Assembly: GCF_947488945.1 (NCBI RefSeq)
Contig: NZ_CANLBS010000002.1
Location: 62,001-126,000 of the forward strand
Length of the DNA: 64,000 nt
Source of the DNA: an uncultured Streptomyces sp.
GTDB taxonomy: Bacteria; Actinomycetota; Actinomycetes; Streptomycetales; Streptomycetaceae
Reading direction: 5' to 3'
Made by a program: the position numbers and the translations under genes. Shown piece after piece: positions 26,096-35,316 of the stretch. The notes under the pieces are model-generated. The model was not told the origin of the DNA, did not search any database, and saw only the letters and a program-made list of their open reading frames with translations. The first letter of the stretch is position 1, and every line of letters starts with the position of its first letter.

Positions 26096-28759
26096 GTGAG
26101 CGAAACACCTGGGTCAGCGGGCGGAGTCGTGTGGCAGAGCAGCCCGCCTGGCTCGATCTATGACTACGTCAGGGTCGCCTCGTTCTCGATCGGGCACGAC
26201 GGCCTGATCGAGCAGTGGAGCGAGAGAGCCGCTGATCTCTTCGGCATGGCCGCGCGCCAGGTGATCGGCCGCGACCCCGTGGAGGCGTTCCTCCCCGACG
26301 AGCTGCGCCCCGGCGGGCGCCGCCGTGTGCGTGAGATCCTCGACGGCAAGGAGTGGACGGGCCTCGTCCCGTTCCGGATGCCGGGCGAGGACGGAGCGGG
26401 CGGACTCGCCGAGCTCTATGTCATGCCCAGCCTGACCGAGTCCGGCGAACGTGCCGCGCTCTGTATCGTCCTGGACGTACGCGCTCTGCGCAGCATCGAG
26501 ACGGACCTCGCGGCCTCGCAGGCCATATTCGGCCAATCTCCTTTCGGTTTCGTCCTGTTCGGCAAGGACCTGACGGTGGTCCGTGCCAACGACCGGTTCG
26601 CCACCGTCTTCGGCGGCCGGGCCTCCGACCACCGGGGCAGGAGCGTCGACGACTACCTCGCGCCTCCCGAGGCCGATCGGCTCACCGCCACCCTGCGCCG
26701 CGTCCTGGACACCGGTCAGGCCGTCACCGACCTCCGGCTGGTCGGCACTGTTCCCGGCGACCGGCAGCGTCGGCACTGGTCGATGAACCTGTACCGGGTG
26801 CACGGCGGATCGGGCCGGCCCGTGGGTGTGGCGGGGCTCGCCACCGACATCACCAGCCGCCACATCGCGGCCCGCGAGGCCGCCAGTGCCCGCCGCAACC
26901 TGGCCCTGCTCAACGAGGCCAGCGCCCGCATCGGCAATTCCCTCGACCTGGAGACCACCGCCCGCGAACTGCTCGACGTCGCCGTGCCGGGCTTCTGCGA
27001 CCTGGCCGCCGTCGACCTGTACCAGGGCCTGCTCGCCGGCGACGAGCTGCCGCCGGGCAGCGGGGGCCCGCAGCAGGCGGAGTCCGGCGGCTCGGCGGAG
27101 CTGCGCCGGGTCGCCCACGCCAGCGCCGTCGCCGACGCGATGCCGGGCGTCGCCCCCGACCTGGGATCCCACGGTCCGGCCGACGGCCGGACCGACGGGC
27201 TCGTGCCGTCGCCCCGTGCCGCGTCCGATCCGGGCGGGTCCGGGGCGCCGGTCACCGGCGCGGCCCCGGCGCTCGGCGACGTACACCGCTACCCGTCCGG
27301 CTCGCCCGCCGCCGCGGCGCTGCGCACCGGACGGATCCAGGACGTGCCCGAGGACGGACCCGGCTTCGTGCAGTCCACGCTGGCCGTCCCGATGGTCGCG
27401 CACGACACCGTGGTCGGGCTGGTGCAGTTCTCCCGTACGAAGGGGAGCGAGCCGTTCGGCGAACGGGACCGTGCGCTCGCGGTCGAGCTGGCCGCCCGCG
27501 CCGCCGTCTGCATCGACAACGCCCGCCTCTACCGGCGTGAACACGAACGCGCCCTGATACTCCAGCGCAGCCTGCTGCCGCCGGGCGATCCCGAGGCCGC
27601 GGGCCTCGACATCGCCTGCCGCTACCTGCCGGGCAACGCCGCGACCGAGGTCGGCGGCGACTGGTTCGACGTCATCGAGCTGCCCGGTCACCGCACCGCC
27701 CTGGTCGTCGGCGACGTCATGGGCCGGGGGCTGCGGGCCGCCGTCGCCATGGGCGAACTGCGCACCGCCGTGCGGACGCTGGCCCTGCTCGACCTGGAGC
27801 CCGCCGAGGTGCTGGCCGCCCTCGACGAGGTCGCGCGCGGCCTCGGCACCCCGGGCGGCGGCGAGCGGTTCGGCGGGGGCGGCGGCGCCCAGTGGCCCTC
27901 GCGCGCCGCGCACAAGTCGCGGGAGGCCGACCTCTCGGAGGTCTACCTCGCCACCTGCGTCTACGCCGTGTACGACCCGGTCACCCGGCGCTGCACCTTC
28001 GCCAACGCGGGCCATCTCCCGCCGGCCGTGGTCGAACCCGGCGAGTCGGCCCAACTCCTCGACGTGCCGCCGGGGATGCCGCTCGGCGTCGGCGGCGAGC
28101 CCTTCGAGGAGGTCGAGGTCGAGCTCAAGGAGGGCGCGCTCCTCACCCTGTACACCGACGGCCTGGTGGAGTCCCGCGACCATCCGCTGGAGGAGGGACT
28201 GCTGGCGCTCCGGGAGGCGCTCACCGGTCCCCGCCGGGCTCTGGAGGACGCCTGCGACCATGTGCTGGCGTCGCTGCACACCCGGCACGGCGAGGACGAC
28301 ATCGCCCTGCTGATGGCCCGGATCCAGGGGCTGCCCACCGAGGCGGTCGGCGACTGGCGGCTCCCGCGCGAGCCCCGTTCGGTCGCCCGCGCCCGCGAAC
28401 TGGCACGCTCCCAGCTCCAGTCGTGGGACCTGGACGATCTGGTCGACACCACCGAACTCCTGGTCAGTGAGCTGGTCACCAACGCGCTCCGGTACGGCGA
28501 GGGCGAGGTCCGGCTACGGCTGCTGCGCGACCGCACCCTCGTCTGCGAGGTCTGGGACGCCGGGCTGGTGCAGCCGCGACGCCGCCGGGCCCGCGACACC
28601 GACGAGGGCGGCCGGGGCCTGCAACTGGTCGGACTGCTCAGCGCCGCCTGGGGCTCCCGGCGCACCCCGCGCGGCAAGACGGTCTGGTTCGAACTGGCCC
28701 TGCCCGACGGGCGACCGGCCGCCGAACTCTCCGTGGAGGAACTGCTGAGCATGTACTGA
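26096..28759 (+). CDS. PAS-GAF-SpoIIE phosphatase-HATPase signalling protein
   Basis: Cytoplasmic protein of 887 aa. Domains in order: PAS (about 20-130), PAS (about 145-260), GAF (about 270-475, with a Gly/Pro-rich insert at 335-400), PP2C/SpoIIE phosphatase (about 480-745; EVGGDWFDV, VGDVMGRGLRAA, LTLYTDGLVESR, DDIALLMAR) and a C-terminal HATPase_c domain (about 760-875; LLVSELVTNALRYG, DEGGRGLQLVGLLS). Metal-ligand Asp residues are present. Such proteins usually dephosphorylate anti-sigma-factor antagonists in response to a signal sensed by PAS or GAF, and the HATPase part may act as a kinase or anti-sigma. The GTG start follows GGAGGGG. The target is not encoded nearby. Confidence 0.93.
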   Translation: MSETPGSAGGVVWQSSPPGSIYDYVRVASFSIGHDGLIEQWSERAADLFGMAARQVIGRDPVEAFLPDELRPGGRRRVREILDGKEWTGLVPFRMPGEDGAGGLAELYVMPSLTESGERAALCIVLDVRALRSIETDLAASQAIFGQSPFGFVLFGKDLTVVRANDRFATVFGGRASDHRGRSVDDYLAPPEADRLTATLRRVLDTGQAVTDLRLVGTVPGDRQRRHWSMNLYRVHGGSGRPVGVAGLATDITSRHIAAREAASARRNLALLNEASARIGNSLDLETTARELLDVAVPGFCDLAAVDLYQGLLAGDELPPGSGGPQQAESGGSAELRRVAHASAVADAMPGVAPDLGSHGPADGRTDGLVPSPRAASDPGGSGAPVTGAAPALGDVHRYPSGSPAAAALRTGRIQDVPEDGPGFVQSTLAVPMVAHDTVVGLVQFSRTKGSEPFGERDRALAVELAARAAVCIDNARLYRREHERALILQRSLLPPGDPEAAGLDIACRYLPGNAATEVGGDWFDVIELPGHRTALVVGDVMGRGLRAAVAMGELRTAVRTLALLDLEPAEVLAALDEVARGLGTPGGGERFGGGGGAQWPSRAAHKSREADLSEVYLATCVYAVYDPVTRRCTFANAGHLPPAVVEPGESAQLLDVPPGMPLGVGGEPFEEVEVELKEGALLTLYTDGLVESRDHPLEEGLLALREALTGPRRALEDACDHVLASLHTRHGEDDIALLMARIQGLPTEAVGDWRLPREPRSVARARELARSQLQSWDLDDLVDTTELLVSELVTNALRYGEGEVRLRLLRDRTLVCEVWDAGLVQPRRRRARDTDEGGRGLQLVGLLSAAWGSRRTPRGKTVWFELALPDGRPAAELSVEELLSMY

Positions 28760-28802
28760 GCGGGCGGGGCGTCCGGCGCCCGGAGAGGCGACGGACGCCG
28801 GG

Positions 28803-28828
28803 TCCCGGACCGCGACCGCCGTCCGGGA
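28803..28828. terminator. hairpin between convergent genes
   Basis: TCCCGGAC (28803-28810) and GTCCGGGA (28821-28828) form an 8-bp stem with a 10-nt loop, between the stops of the phosphatase gene and the minus-strand pspA gene. Confidence 0.5.
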
Positions 28829-28908
28829 GCATCCCACCAGCGCGCCGGCAGTGGCGTCCCGCACCGGCGTCTCACCCCGGCGCGCAGCCACCGGTGGAGC
28901 GGGCGGGC

Positions 28909-29625
28909 TCAGGGGGTCGGGGACTTCAGCGCGGCGAGCCGCGCCTCCACCTCGGCGCTGTCGCCCAGGCTGTCCAACTGCTCGAACTGGGCGTCCAGCG
29001 ACGAGGCCGCCAGCTCCTGCTTGCCGACCGCCCTGGCCTCCTCGCGCCGCACCTTGTCCTCGAACCGGCCGATCTCCGTGGTCGGATCGAGGACGTCGAT
29101 GTTCTTCACCGCGTCCATCATCTGGTTCTGCGCCTGCGCGGACTTGGCGCGGGCCACCAGTTCGTCGCGCTTGGACGAGAGCTGCGACAGCTTCGCCTTC
29201 ATCTGGTCGAGCCCGCTCTTGAGCTTGTCGACCACTTCGGTCTGCGAGGCGATGGTCGGTTCCGCCGTCGTCGCCTCCTTCTCCGACTGGAGCTGGCGCC
29301 CGAGCGCCACCTTGGCGAGGTTGTCGAACTTGTCGGCGTCCGCCGTCGACCCGGCCGACCGCAGCTCGTCCGCCTTGCGGCTCGCCGCGAGCGCCTTGTC
29401 GCCCCACTGCTTCCCGGCCCGGACGTCCTCCTCGTGGTCCTGCTCCATCAGCCGCAGGTTGCCGATGGTCGCCGCCACCGCCTGCTCCGCCTCCGCGATG
29501 TTGTCGGTGTAGTCGCGGATGAGCTGGTCCAGCATCTTCTGCGGGTCCTCGGCCTGGTCGATGAGGGCGTTGATGTTGGCCTTGGCCAGCTGGGTGACCC
29601 GGCCGAGGATGGTCTGCTTGCTCAT
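28909..29625 (-). CDS. pspA: PspA/IM30 family membrane-stress protein
   Basis: Protein of 238 aa that is almost wholly helical and coiled-coil, as expected for PspA/IM30/Vipp1. The start MSKQTILGRVTQLAKANINALI forms the family's amphipathic helix, followed by DQAEDPQKMLDQLIRDY. It would assemble on the inner face of the membrane under envelope stress. The ATG at 29625 is fixed by the conserved N-terminus; longer in-frame extensions are not coding. The next gene upstream on the same strand encodes a TPM-domain protein, a frequent partner of PspA-like genes, though the 209-bp gap suggests separate promoters. Confidence 0.93.
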   Translation of the reverse strand: MSKQTILGRVTQLAKANINALIDQAEDPQKMLDQLIRDYTDNIAEAEQAVAATIGNLRLMEQDHEEDVRAGKQWGDKALAASRKADELRSAGSTADADKFDNLAKVALGRQLQSEKEATTAEPTIASQTEVVDKLKSGLDQMKAKLSQLSSKRDELVARAKSAQAQNQMMDAVKNIDVLDPTTEIGRFEDKVRREEARAVGKQELAASSLDAQFEQLDSLGDSAEVEARLAALKSPTP

Positions 29626-29834
29626 GGCTCTGCTCCTGGGTGAGGGGGAACGCGGGAACGCCCGTGGCTTGCGCGGGCCGTGTGAGGTGACGCGTACGCC
29701 GTACGGGTCCGGTGTGTCGTACGTCCGGTGCGCCGACCGGACAGGTGGTGCCGGAGGGGCCTCGGGTGCGGGAGGTGCGGGTGGTGCGGGTGGTGCCGGA
29801 GGGGAGTGGCGGGCGCGCCCGGTACGGTCCGCCG

Positions 29835-31952
29835 TCAGAACCGGCCGCCACCGCCTCTCCGGCCCCGCGTGCCTCCCCCGCCGAAGCTGCCGGGGGAACC
29901 GAAGCCGCCGCCGCGTCCCCCGAAGCCCCCGCCGCCGTATCCGCGGCCCCGGCCGCCTCCGCCGCCCAGCAGGCCGCCGAGGATGATGCCACCCAGCACG
30001 GCCCCGCCCATGCCGCCCCCGCCGGATGCCCCGCCCCCGTACCCTCCGCCGCCGAAGCCGCGCACGTCCTGTTCGGCCAGGCTCTGCGCCTGGGCCGCGA
30101 ACGCGTCGGCGCGCTGGGCCTCGGCCAGCGCCCCCTGCGGGTCGCCGCCCGCCGCGAGCTGCCCGGCCTGTTCCACATGGCGCTGGGCCTCCGCGAGCCG
30201 GGTGCGGGCCTGGCTGCCGATCGCCCCCCGGTGGGTGGTGATGAAGTCGGCCGCGGCGCCCACCGAGGAGCGGGCCGCGAGCAACGCCTGGTCGAGCAGC
30301 GAACGCGCCCGGGTGTCGCCCTGCTCCCGTTCCCGCGCGCCGGCCAGCGCCTCGTCCAGTGCCGCGTCCGCCTCCTCGACCCGCCGCAGCGCGTCGATCG
30401 GGTCGTAGCGCCCCGCCGTCTCCGCCCGCACGTCCTCGACCACCGACCGGGCCCGGGCGATACGGCCCCGCAGGTCCGCGGTGGGCGCTCCGGCGGCGGT
30501 CCCGGTCAGCAGGCCGCCCGCGTCCGCGAGGTCGGTCTCCGTCTCGGTGAGCGCGGCCGGCAGCCGTCCTTCCGCCTCGGCCAGCTCGGCTGAGCGCCGC
30601 TCGACCGCGTCGACCAGGGTGCCCGCCTGCCCTACCGCGCCCTCGGCGGCCCGTACGTACACCGCGGCCTGCGCGTTGTCCCGGGTGTCGACCGCCTGCC
30701 GGGCCCGGTTGAGGCTGGAGGTGGCGAAGACGAGCCGGTCCTTGGCCTGTTCGACGTCCTGGGCGACCGGGGCCGCCGCCGAGTCCGCGTACCGGCTCCG
30801 CATCGCGGCGAGCGTCGATTCGGCCGCGGTGACCCGGCCGGTGAGGGCGTGGAAGGCCGACTCCACCGTGGCCACCACCTCCGGGGCGTTCTGCTCCAGG
30901 GCGCGCAGCCGGTCGAAGTCCTCGGACACGGCGTCGAGCCGCCGGTCGGCCGCGGTGCAGCGGGACACGATCTCCTCCAGCATCCGCCGCCTGGTCGCGT
31001 CGTCCTCGGGGAAGGCGTCGTCCAGTTGCTGGCGCAGTCGGAAGGACGCGGTCAGCTCGCTCTTGGCGCTCTCCACCGCCGAGGCGAAGGGGGCGGCCGC
31101 CTCCTCGCCGAACTGGGCGGTGGCGAAGCCCAGTTCCTCCTCGCTGGTGCGCACGGCGTCGTCCGTGTCCACCAGCAGTTGTTTCGCCCGCGCGTCGAGT
31201 TCGGGCAGCGGGGTCGGTGGCTCCGCCGCCTCGGCCCCGGCACCCGCGGGCCCCCACCCCTTGGCCGCCGGCGTGGTGCGCCCCGCGGTCCGTCGCCTGC
31301 GCCGGGTGAAGGCGTACGCGGCGACCGCTCCGGCACCGCCCACCACGACCGCCGGCAGGATGAAGTCGCCCGCGTCGGTGCCGCCCGAGCCGCTGCCTCC
31401 GGGGTCCGCCGGGCCGGGTGTCAGCCCCGGTGCCGGCACCGGCCGGCCGGCGAGGACCGCCTTGTAGCCGTCGGCGGCGCCGATCGCGGCGCCCGCCCAG
31501 TCGCTGACCCGCAGCGCCGGCCCGATCGCGGTGCTCGCCACGTCGCGCAGCTGCGCGTCGGTGAGCCGGGAGTCCTGGTCGACCGAGTAGGCGTACTGCC
31601 GGTCGTGGGTGGCGACGGCCAGCAGCACGTCGTCCTGGCCGAGGCCGTTGCGGGTGGCGGTGTCGTCGGCCCAGGTCTGCGCGGACCGGCCGGAGAATCC
31701 GCGCACGTACACCACGAAGAGCTGCACGCGCCGTTCGTCGTACAGCGAGTCGAGGGCCGCGTCCACCTCCGCCGTGCGGTCGCCCAGCGCGCCCACCCGG
31801 TCGGTGATCTGGCCGTCCCGTGACAGGGTCACGGGGTCGTCGGCCCGCGCGGTCACGACGGCGGGCAGGGCCAGGCAGCACAGCGCGAACAGCGCGACGA
31901 GCAGGACTGGACCGGGTATCGGGCTCCGGGTGCGGCAGGGGGGCGGCGTCAC
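29835..31952 (-). CDS. TPM-domain membrane protein with Gly-rich tail
   Basis: Protein of 705 aa. An export signal (PGPVLLVALFALCCLALPAVVTARA, shown in part) precedes a TPM domain (about 40-185; ITDRVGALGDRTAEVDAALDSL; FVVYVRGFSGRSAQTW; DDVLLAVATHDRQYAYSV). A transmembrane helix follows near 210-228 (FILPAVVVGGAGAVAAYAF), then about 370 residues of coiled-coil with many Glu, Arg and Ala. A second hydrophobic Gly-rich segment (GGAVLGGIILGGLLGGGG) precedes a C-terminal Gly/Arg/Phe tail. The topology puts TPM outside and the coiled-coil inside. The GTG start has no good ribosome-binding site. It probably works with PspA in envelope maintenance. Confidence 0.85.
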   Translation of the reverse strand: MTPPPCRTRSPIPGPVLLVALFALCCLALPAVVTARADDPVTLSRDGQITDRVGALGDRTAEVDAALDSLYDERRVQLFVVYVRGFSGRSAQTWADDTATRNGLGQDDVLLAVATHDRQYAYSVDQDSRLTDAQLRDVASTAIGPALRVSDWAGAAIGAADGYKAVLAGRPVPAPGLTPGPADPGGSGSGGTDAGDFILPAVVVGGAGAVAAYAFTRRRRRTAGRTTPAAKGWGPAGAGAEAAEPPTPLPELDARAKQLLVDTDDAVRTSEEELGFATAQFGEEAAAPFASAVESAKSELTASFRLRQQLDDAFPEDDATRRRMLEEIVSRCTAADRRLDAVSEDFDRLRALEQNAPEVVATVESAFHALTGRVTAAESTLAAMRSRYADSAAAPVAQDVEQAKDRLVFATSSLNRARQAVDTRDNAQAAVYVRAAEGAVGQAGTLVDAVERRSAELAEAEGRLPAALTETETDLADAGGLLTGTAAGAPTADLRGRIARARSVVEDVRAETAGRYDPIDALRRVEEADAALDEALAGAREREQGDTRARSLLDQALLAARSSVGAAADFITTHRGAIGSQARTRLAEAQRHVEQAGQLAAGGDPQGALAEAQRADAFAAQAQSLAEQDVRGFGGGGYGGGASGGGGMGGAVLGGIILGGLLGGGGGRGRGYGGGGFGGRGGGFGSPGSFGGGGTRGRRGGGGRF

Positions 31953-32108
31953 ACGGTGGAGGTTATGTCCGGCTCTGTCCGCCCGCGACCGGAGCCGGGG
32001 GCCACCCGGGGAGAGGCGGCGGCAGGGACACCGGGGTCAGGTCCGGTGCCCCTGCCGCCGCCCGGAAGGGGGCCCGGTGGACGGGCTTCGGGGCCGGGGC
32101 GGGGACCG

Positions 32109-33311
32109 TCAGGCGGCCAGGCGGGGGAGGGCGCGGGCGCGGCCGAGGGAGCCGAGCCACTTCGCGGACGGCCGGGCGGTGCGGGCGAAGGTCTCCCAGT
32201 CGACGGCGATCAGGCCGAAGGTGGGCGTGAAGGAGCCCCACTCGTAGTTGTCGAGCGCGCTCCAGGCCAGGTAACCCGCGATGTTCAGGCCGTCCTCCAG
32301 CGCCGAGGCGACCTCCTCCAGCGCGCCCGCGTAGTAGTCCTCGCGGCGGCGGTCGTCGTCGGTGGCGATGCCGTTCTCGGTGACGATCAGCGGGACGTCC
32401 GGGCCGACGATCGAGGCGGTGTGGCGCAGCGCGTGGCCGACGGCGGCGGGGTAGTACTCCCACTGGGTGAGGGTGCGTTCGGCGTCCGCGGGGGCCGGGA
32501 GGGGGCCCTCGGGTCCGATCTTGGTGCGGGTGTAGGACTGCACGCCGATCCAGTCGTCGCCGCGCGCCGCCTCGATGAAGACGTCCTCGCGCGGGTGGCG
32601 GTAGGCGGCGGTGACCTCCTCGGCGCCCGGCTCGGCCTGGTAGACCTGGTTGGCGATGGTCCAGCCGACCCGGATGCCGGCGTCCAGGGCCCGCACCTCC
32701 CGCACGGCGGCCCGGTGCGCGGCGATGATCGCGGCGGTGGTCTCGTCGTCCGGGGTGGGCAGACCGGCCGGGGGGAAGCTGTTGTCCCCGCGCTTGGCCT
32801 GGCCCGCCATGACGGCGATCATGTTGGGCTCGTTGATCGTGCAGACGTGCGAGACGCCCTCGGAGATGACCGGCGCGCACGCCGCGACGTACCGGGCGAA
32901 CAGGTCGGTCGCGCCGTCGGCGGTCCAGCCGCCGCGCGCCTCGAACCACTGCGGCACGGTGAAGTGGTGCAGCGTCACCATTGGGCGCAGGCCACGGGCG
33001 ATCGCGCCCTCGACCATCCGGCGGTAGTGGGCCAGCTCCGCGCGGGAGAACCGTCCCTCCACGGGCTCGATCCGCGCCCACTCGATCGAGAACCGGTAGT
33101 CGGTGAAGCCGAGTCCGGCCAGCAGGTCCATGTCCTCGGGCCAGCGGTGGTAGCTGTCGCACGCGTCCAGGGAGGGCGACTGGATGTGGGTTCCGGCGGC
33201 ATGCTCCTTCACCCACCAGTCGCAGTCGGTGTTGTTGCCCTCGATCTGGTGGGCGGCGGTGGAGGCCCCCCACAGGAAGCCTTCGGGGAACGGGACGGGG
33301 GTGTGCGTCAT
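32109..33311 (-). CDS. GH1 family beta-glucosidase
   Basis: Cytoplasmic glycosidase of 400 aa with a retaining mechanism. It starts FPEGFLWGASTAAHQIEG, the GH1 N-terminal signature. The acid/base Glu is in TINEPN and the nucleophile Glu is in IVTENG; LAWSALDNYEWGSF closes the barrel. No signal peptide, so it acts on imported oligosaccharides, likely cellobiose-, laminaribiose- or other beta-glucosides. It is the last gene of a minus-strand operon behind two ABC permeases and a binding lipoprotein, and so hydrolyses what they import. The length is a little short of the usual 440-470. Confidence 0.93.
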   Translation of the reverse strand: MTHTPVPFPEGFLWGASTAAHQIEGNNTDCDWWVKEHAAGTHIQSPSLDACDSYHRWPEDMDLLAGLGFTDYRFSIEWARIEPVEGRFSRAELAHYRRMVEGAIARGLRPMVTLHHFTVPQWFEARGGWTADGATDLFARYVAACAPVISEGVSHVCTINEPNMIAVMAGQAKRGDNSFPPAGLPTPDDETTAAIIAAHRAAVREVRALDAGIRVGWTIANQVYQAEPGAEEVTAAYRHPREDVFIEAARGDDWIGVQSYTRTKIGPEGPLPAPADAERTLTQWEYYPAAVGHALRHTASIVGPDVPLIVTENGIATDDDRRREDYYAGALEEVASALEDGLNIAGYLAWSALDNYEWGSFTPTFGLIAVDWETFARTARPSAKWLGSLGRARALPRLAA

Positions 33312-33328
33312 CGCGACGTGTCCTTCTG

Positions 33329-33373
33329 GTGCGTGCGTGCGTGCGTGCTTGTGTGTGCGTGCGGGTGCGTGCG
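33329..33373. repeat. GTGC microsatellite in the operon spacer
   Basis: Nearly uninterrupted GTGC/GTGT repeats between the start of the GH1 gene and the stop of the upstream permease. It lies in the transcribed spacer and may vary in length between strains. Confidence 0.8.
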
Positions 33374-33416
33374 GGGGGAGGGGGCGGCGGCGGGGATGCG
33401 GGGGCCGCCCGCGGGG

Positions 33417-34325
33417 CTACTTCATGCCGGCCGTGGCGATGCCCTGGGTGAAGTGGCGCTGGAGCGCGATGAACACCACCAGTACCGGCAGGACCACCAG
33501 GAACGCTCCGGCCATCAGCATCCCGTTGGAGCCGCCGGCCTTGTTCGGATCGGTGGCGAACGTCGCCAGCGCGACCGGCAGCGTGTACTTGTCCGGGTCG
33601 TTGGTGGCGATCAGCGGCCAGACGAAGTTGTTCCAGGAGCCGAGGAAGGTGAAGATCGACAGGGTCGCGAGCGCGGGCTTCACCAGCGGCATCACGATCC
33701 GCCAGAAGATGTACCACTCGCCGGCGCCGTCCATCCGGGCCGCTTCCAGCAGCTCGTCCGGGATCGACTGCATGAACTGCCGCATCAGGAAGACACCGAA
33801 CGCCCCGGCGGCGAACGGCAGCACCAGTCCGGCGTACGAGTCGATCAGACCGAGCCTGCTCATCAGGACGAAGAGCGGCAGCAGCATCAGGTTGCCGGGG
33901 ACCATCAGGGCGCCCAGCACCAGCCCGAAGATCTTGTTCCGGCCGACGAACCTCAGCTTGGCCAGCGCGTAGCCGAGCATCGAGCAGAACACCAGGTTCG
34001 AGACGGTGACCAGCACCGCGACGATCACCGAGTTCAGGAAGTACCGCGGCAGGTCCAGCTTGTCCAGCAGCTGCCGGAAGTTCTCCAGCGTCCACTCGGT
34101 CGGTATCCAGACGGGTGGGCTCGCCGAGAGTTCGGCGGTCGTCTTGAACGACGAGACCGCCATCCACAGGAACGGCGCGGACATGACCAGCAGCCCGGCG
34201 GAGAGCAGGACGTAGACCAGCGGGCGGCCCGATCGCCGCCGGCGGCCGCCGGCCGGGGCGGTGGGGGACGGGCCCTTGTGGACCGGCGCGATTCCCGCGG
34301 CGCCGGGTGCGTTGCCGGTGCTCAT
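33417..34325 (-). CDS. sugar ABC transporter permease (MalG type)
   Basis: Inner-membrane permease of 302 aa with six helices. The EAA loop is EAARMDGAGEWYIFWRIVMP, typical of CUT1 carbohydrate importers, and the C-terminus RHFTQGIATAGMK is typical of the MalG half. It pairs with the next permease, whose stop overlaps this start (ATGA at 34322-34325). Energy probably comes from a shared MsiK-type ATPase encoded elsewhere, because no ATPase gene is present in this operon, as is usual for Streptomyces CUT1 systems. Confidence 0.92.
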   Translation of the reverse strand: MSTGNAPGAAGIAPVHKGPSPTAPAGGRRRRSGRPLVYVLLSAGLLVMSAPFLWMAVSSFKTTAELSASPPVWIPTEWTLENFRQLLDKLDLPRYFLNSVIVAVLVTVSNLVFCSMLGYALAKLRFVGRNKIFGLVLGALMVPGNLMLLPLFVLMSRLGLIDSYAGLVLPFAAGAFGVFLMRQFMQSIPDELLEAARMDGAGEWYIFWRIVMPLVKPALATLSIFTFLGSWNNFVWPLIATNDPDKYTLPVALATFATDPNKAGGSNGMLMAGAFLVVLPVLVVFIALQRHFTQGIATAGMK

Positions 34326-35311
34326 TCGGTGTTGTCCTTCAGCAGTCGGAGCTGGAGCACCGTGATGGCCATGATCACCACGAACAGGACGTACGCCATG
34401 GCGCTGGCGTAACCCATGTGGAAGAAGTTGAAGCCTTCGCGGTACATGTTCAGCGAGACGGTGAGGGTGGAGTCGGAGGGGCCGCCCTGGGTCATCACGA
34501 AGGGCTCCTCGAAGACGTTGAGGTAGCCGATGGTCGTGATGACGGTGGCGTACAGCATCGTCGGCCGCAGCAGCGGCACCGTGATGCCCCGGAACTCCTG
34601 CCAGGCCCCGGCGCCGTCCAGCCGGGCCGCCTCGCGGACCTCGGTGGGGATCGCCTGGAGGCCGGCGATGAAGAGCACCATGACCGTGCCGACGTTCCGC
34701 CACACCGCCATCGCGATCATCGACGGCATGGCCAGTGCCTCGGAACCGAGGAAGTCCGGTGCGGTCAGGCCCACTTCGGAGAAGAGACCGGCGATCAGGC
34801 CGTCACTCGGGTCCAGCACGAACCGCCAGACCACCGCCACCGCGACGATGGTCGTGACCACCGGGGCGTAGAAGCCGACCCGGAAGAAGGTGCGGGCCCG
34901 GTCGATGCCGTTGTTCAGCAGCACCGCGACGACCAGCCCGAGGCCGATCGTCAGCGGCACCCCCACGACCACGAAGTACGCCGTGTTGAGGAGCGAGGTG
35001 AGGAACTTCTCGTCGCCGAACAGCTCGGTGTAGTTCTCGAAGCCGATGAAGTCCGCCTCCCACGGGCGCGTCACGTTGCGCAGCCCGAAGTCGGTGAAGC
35101 TCATGAGCAGCGTGGCGAGGATGGGGAACGCCATGAAGACGGTGAACAGGACGAGGAAGGGGGTGGAGAACAGCCAGCCGGCCGCGTTCTGCACACCCAG
35201 CGGCTTCTTCTTCCGGCCCCGGGCGCCCGCCGCCCCCGCCGGGGAGGCGGTGCTCCCCGGCGGAACCGGCGCGCCGGCCGGCTGCGCGGTCTTGCGGGTC
35301 ATGGTGCTCAT
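34322..35311 (-). CDS. sugar ABC transporter permease (MalF type)
   Basis: Permease of 329 aa with a Pro/Ala-rich cytoplasmic N-terminus (about 45 residues) and six helices. The EAA loop is EAARLDGAGAWQEFRGITVP. AGGAG-type ribosome-binding sequence (AGGAGCC) precedes the ATG. It lies between the binding-protein gene (5 bp away) and the MalG-type permease (4-bp overlap), giving a compact binding-protein, MalF, MalG, GH1 order. Confidence 0.92.
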   Translation of the reverse strand: MSTMTRKTAQPAGAPVPPGSTASPAGAAGARGRKKKPLGVQNAAGWLFSTPFLVLFTVFMAFPILATLLMSFTDFGLRNVTRPWEADFIGFENYTELFGDEKFLTSLLNTAYFVVVGVPLTIGLGLVVAVLLNNGIDRARTFFRVGFYAPVVTTIVAVAVVWRFVLDPSDGLIAGLFSEVGLTAPDFLGSEALAMPSMIAMAVWRNVGTVMVLFIAGLQAIPTEVREAARLDGAGAWQEFRGITVPLLRPTMLYATVITTIGYLNVFEEPFVMTQGGPSDSTLTVSLNMYREGFNFFHMGYASAMAYVLFVVIMAITVLQLRLLKDNTE

Positions 35312-35316
35312 GGCTC

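Noticed and set aside
26114..28288. 724-codon minus-strand frame opposite the phosphatase gene
   Set aside because: Antisense shadow; the plus strand holds consecutive PAS, GAF, SpoIIE and HATPase motifs.
28909..31881. single 990-aa fusion of a TPM-like region with PspA
   Set aside because: The upstream part is a shifted frame of the separate TPM gene; the real PspA start (MSKQTILGR) is at 29625.
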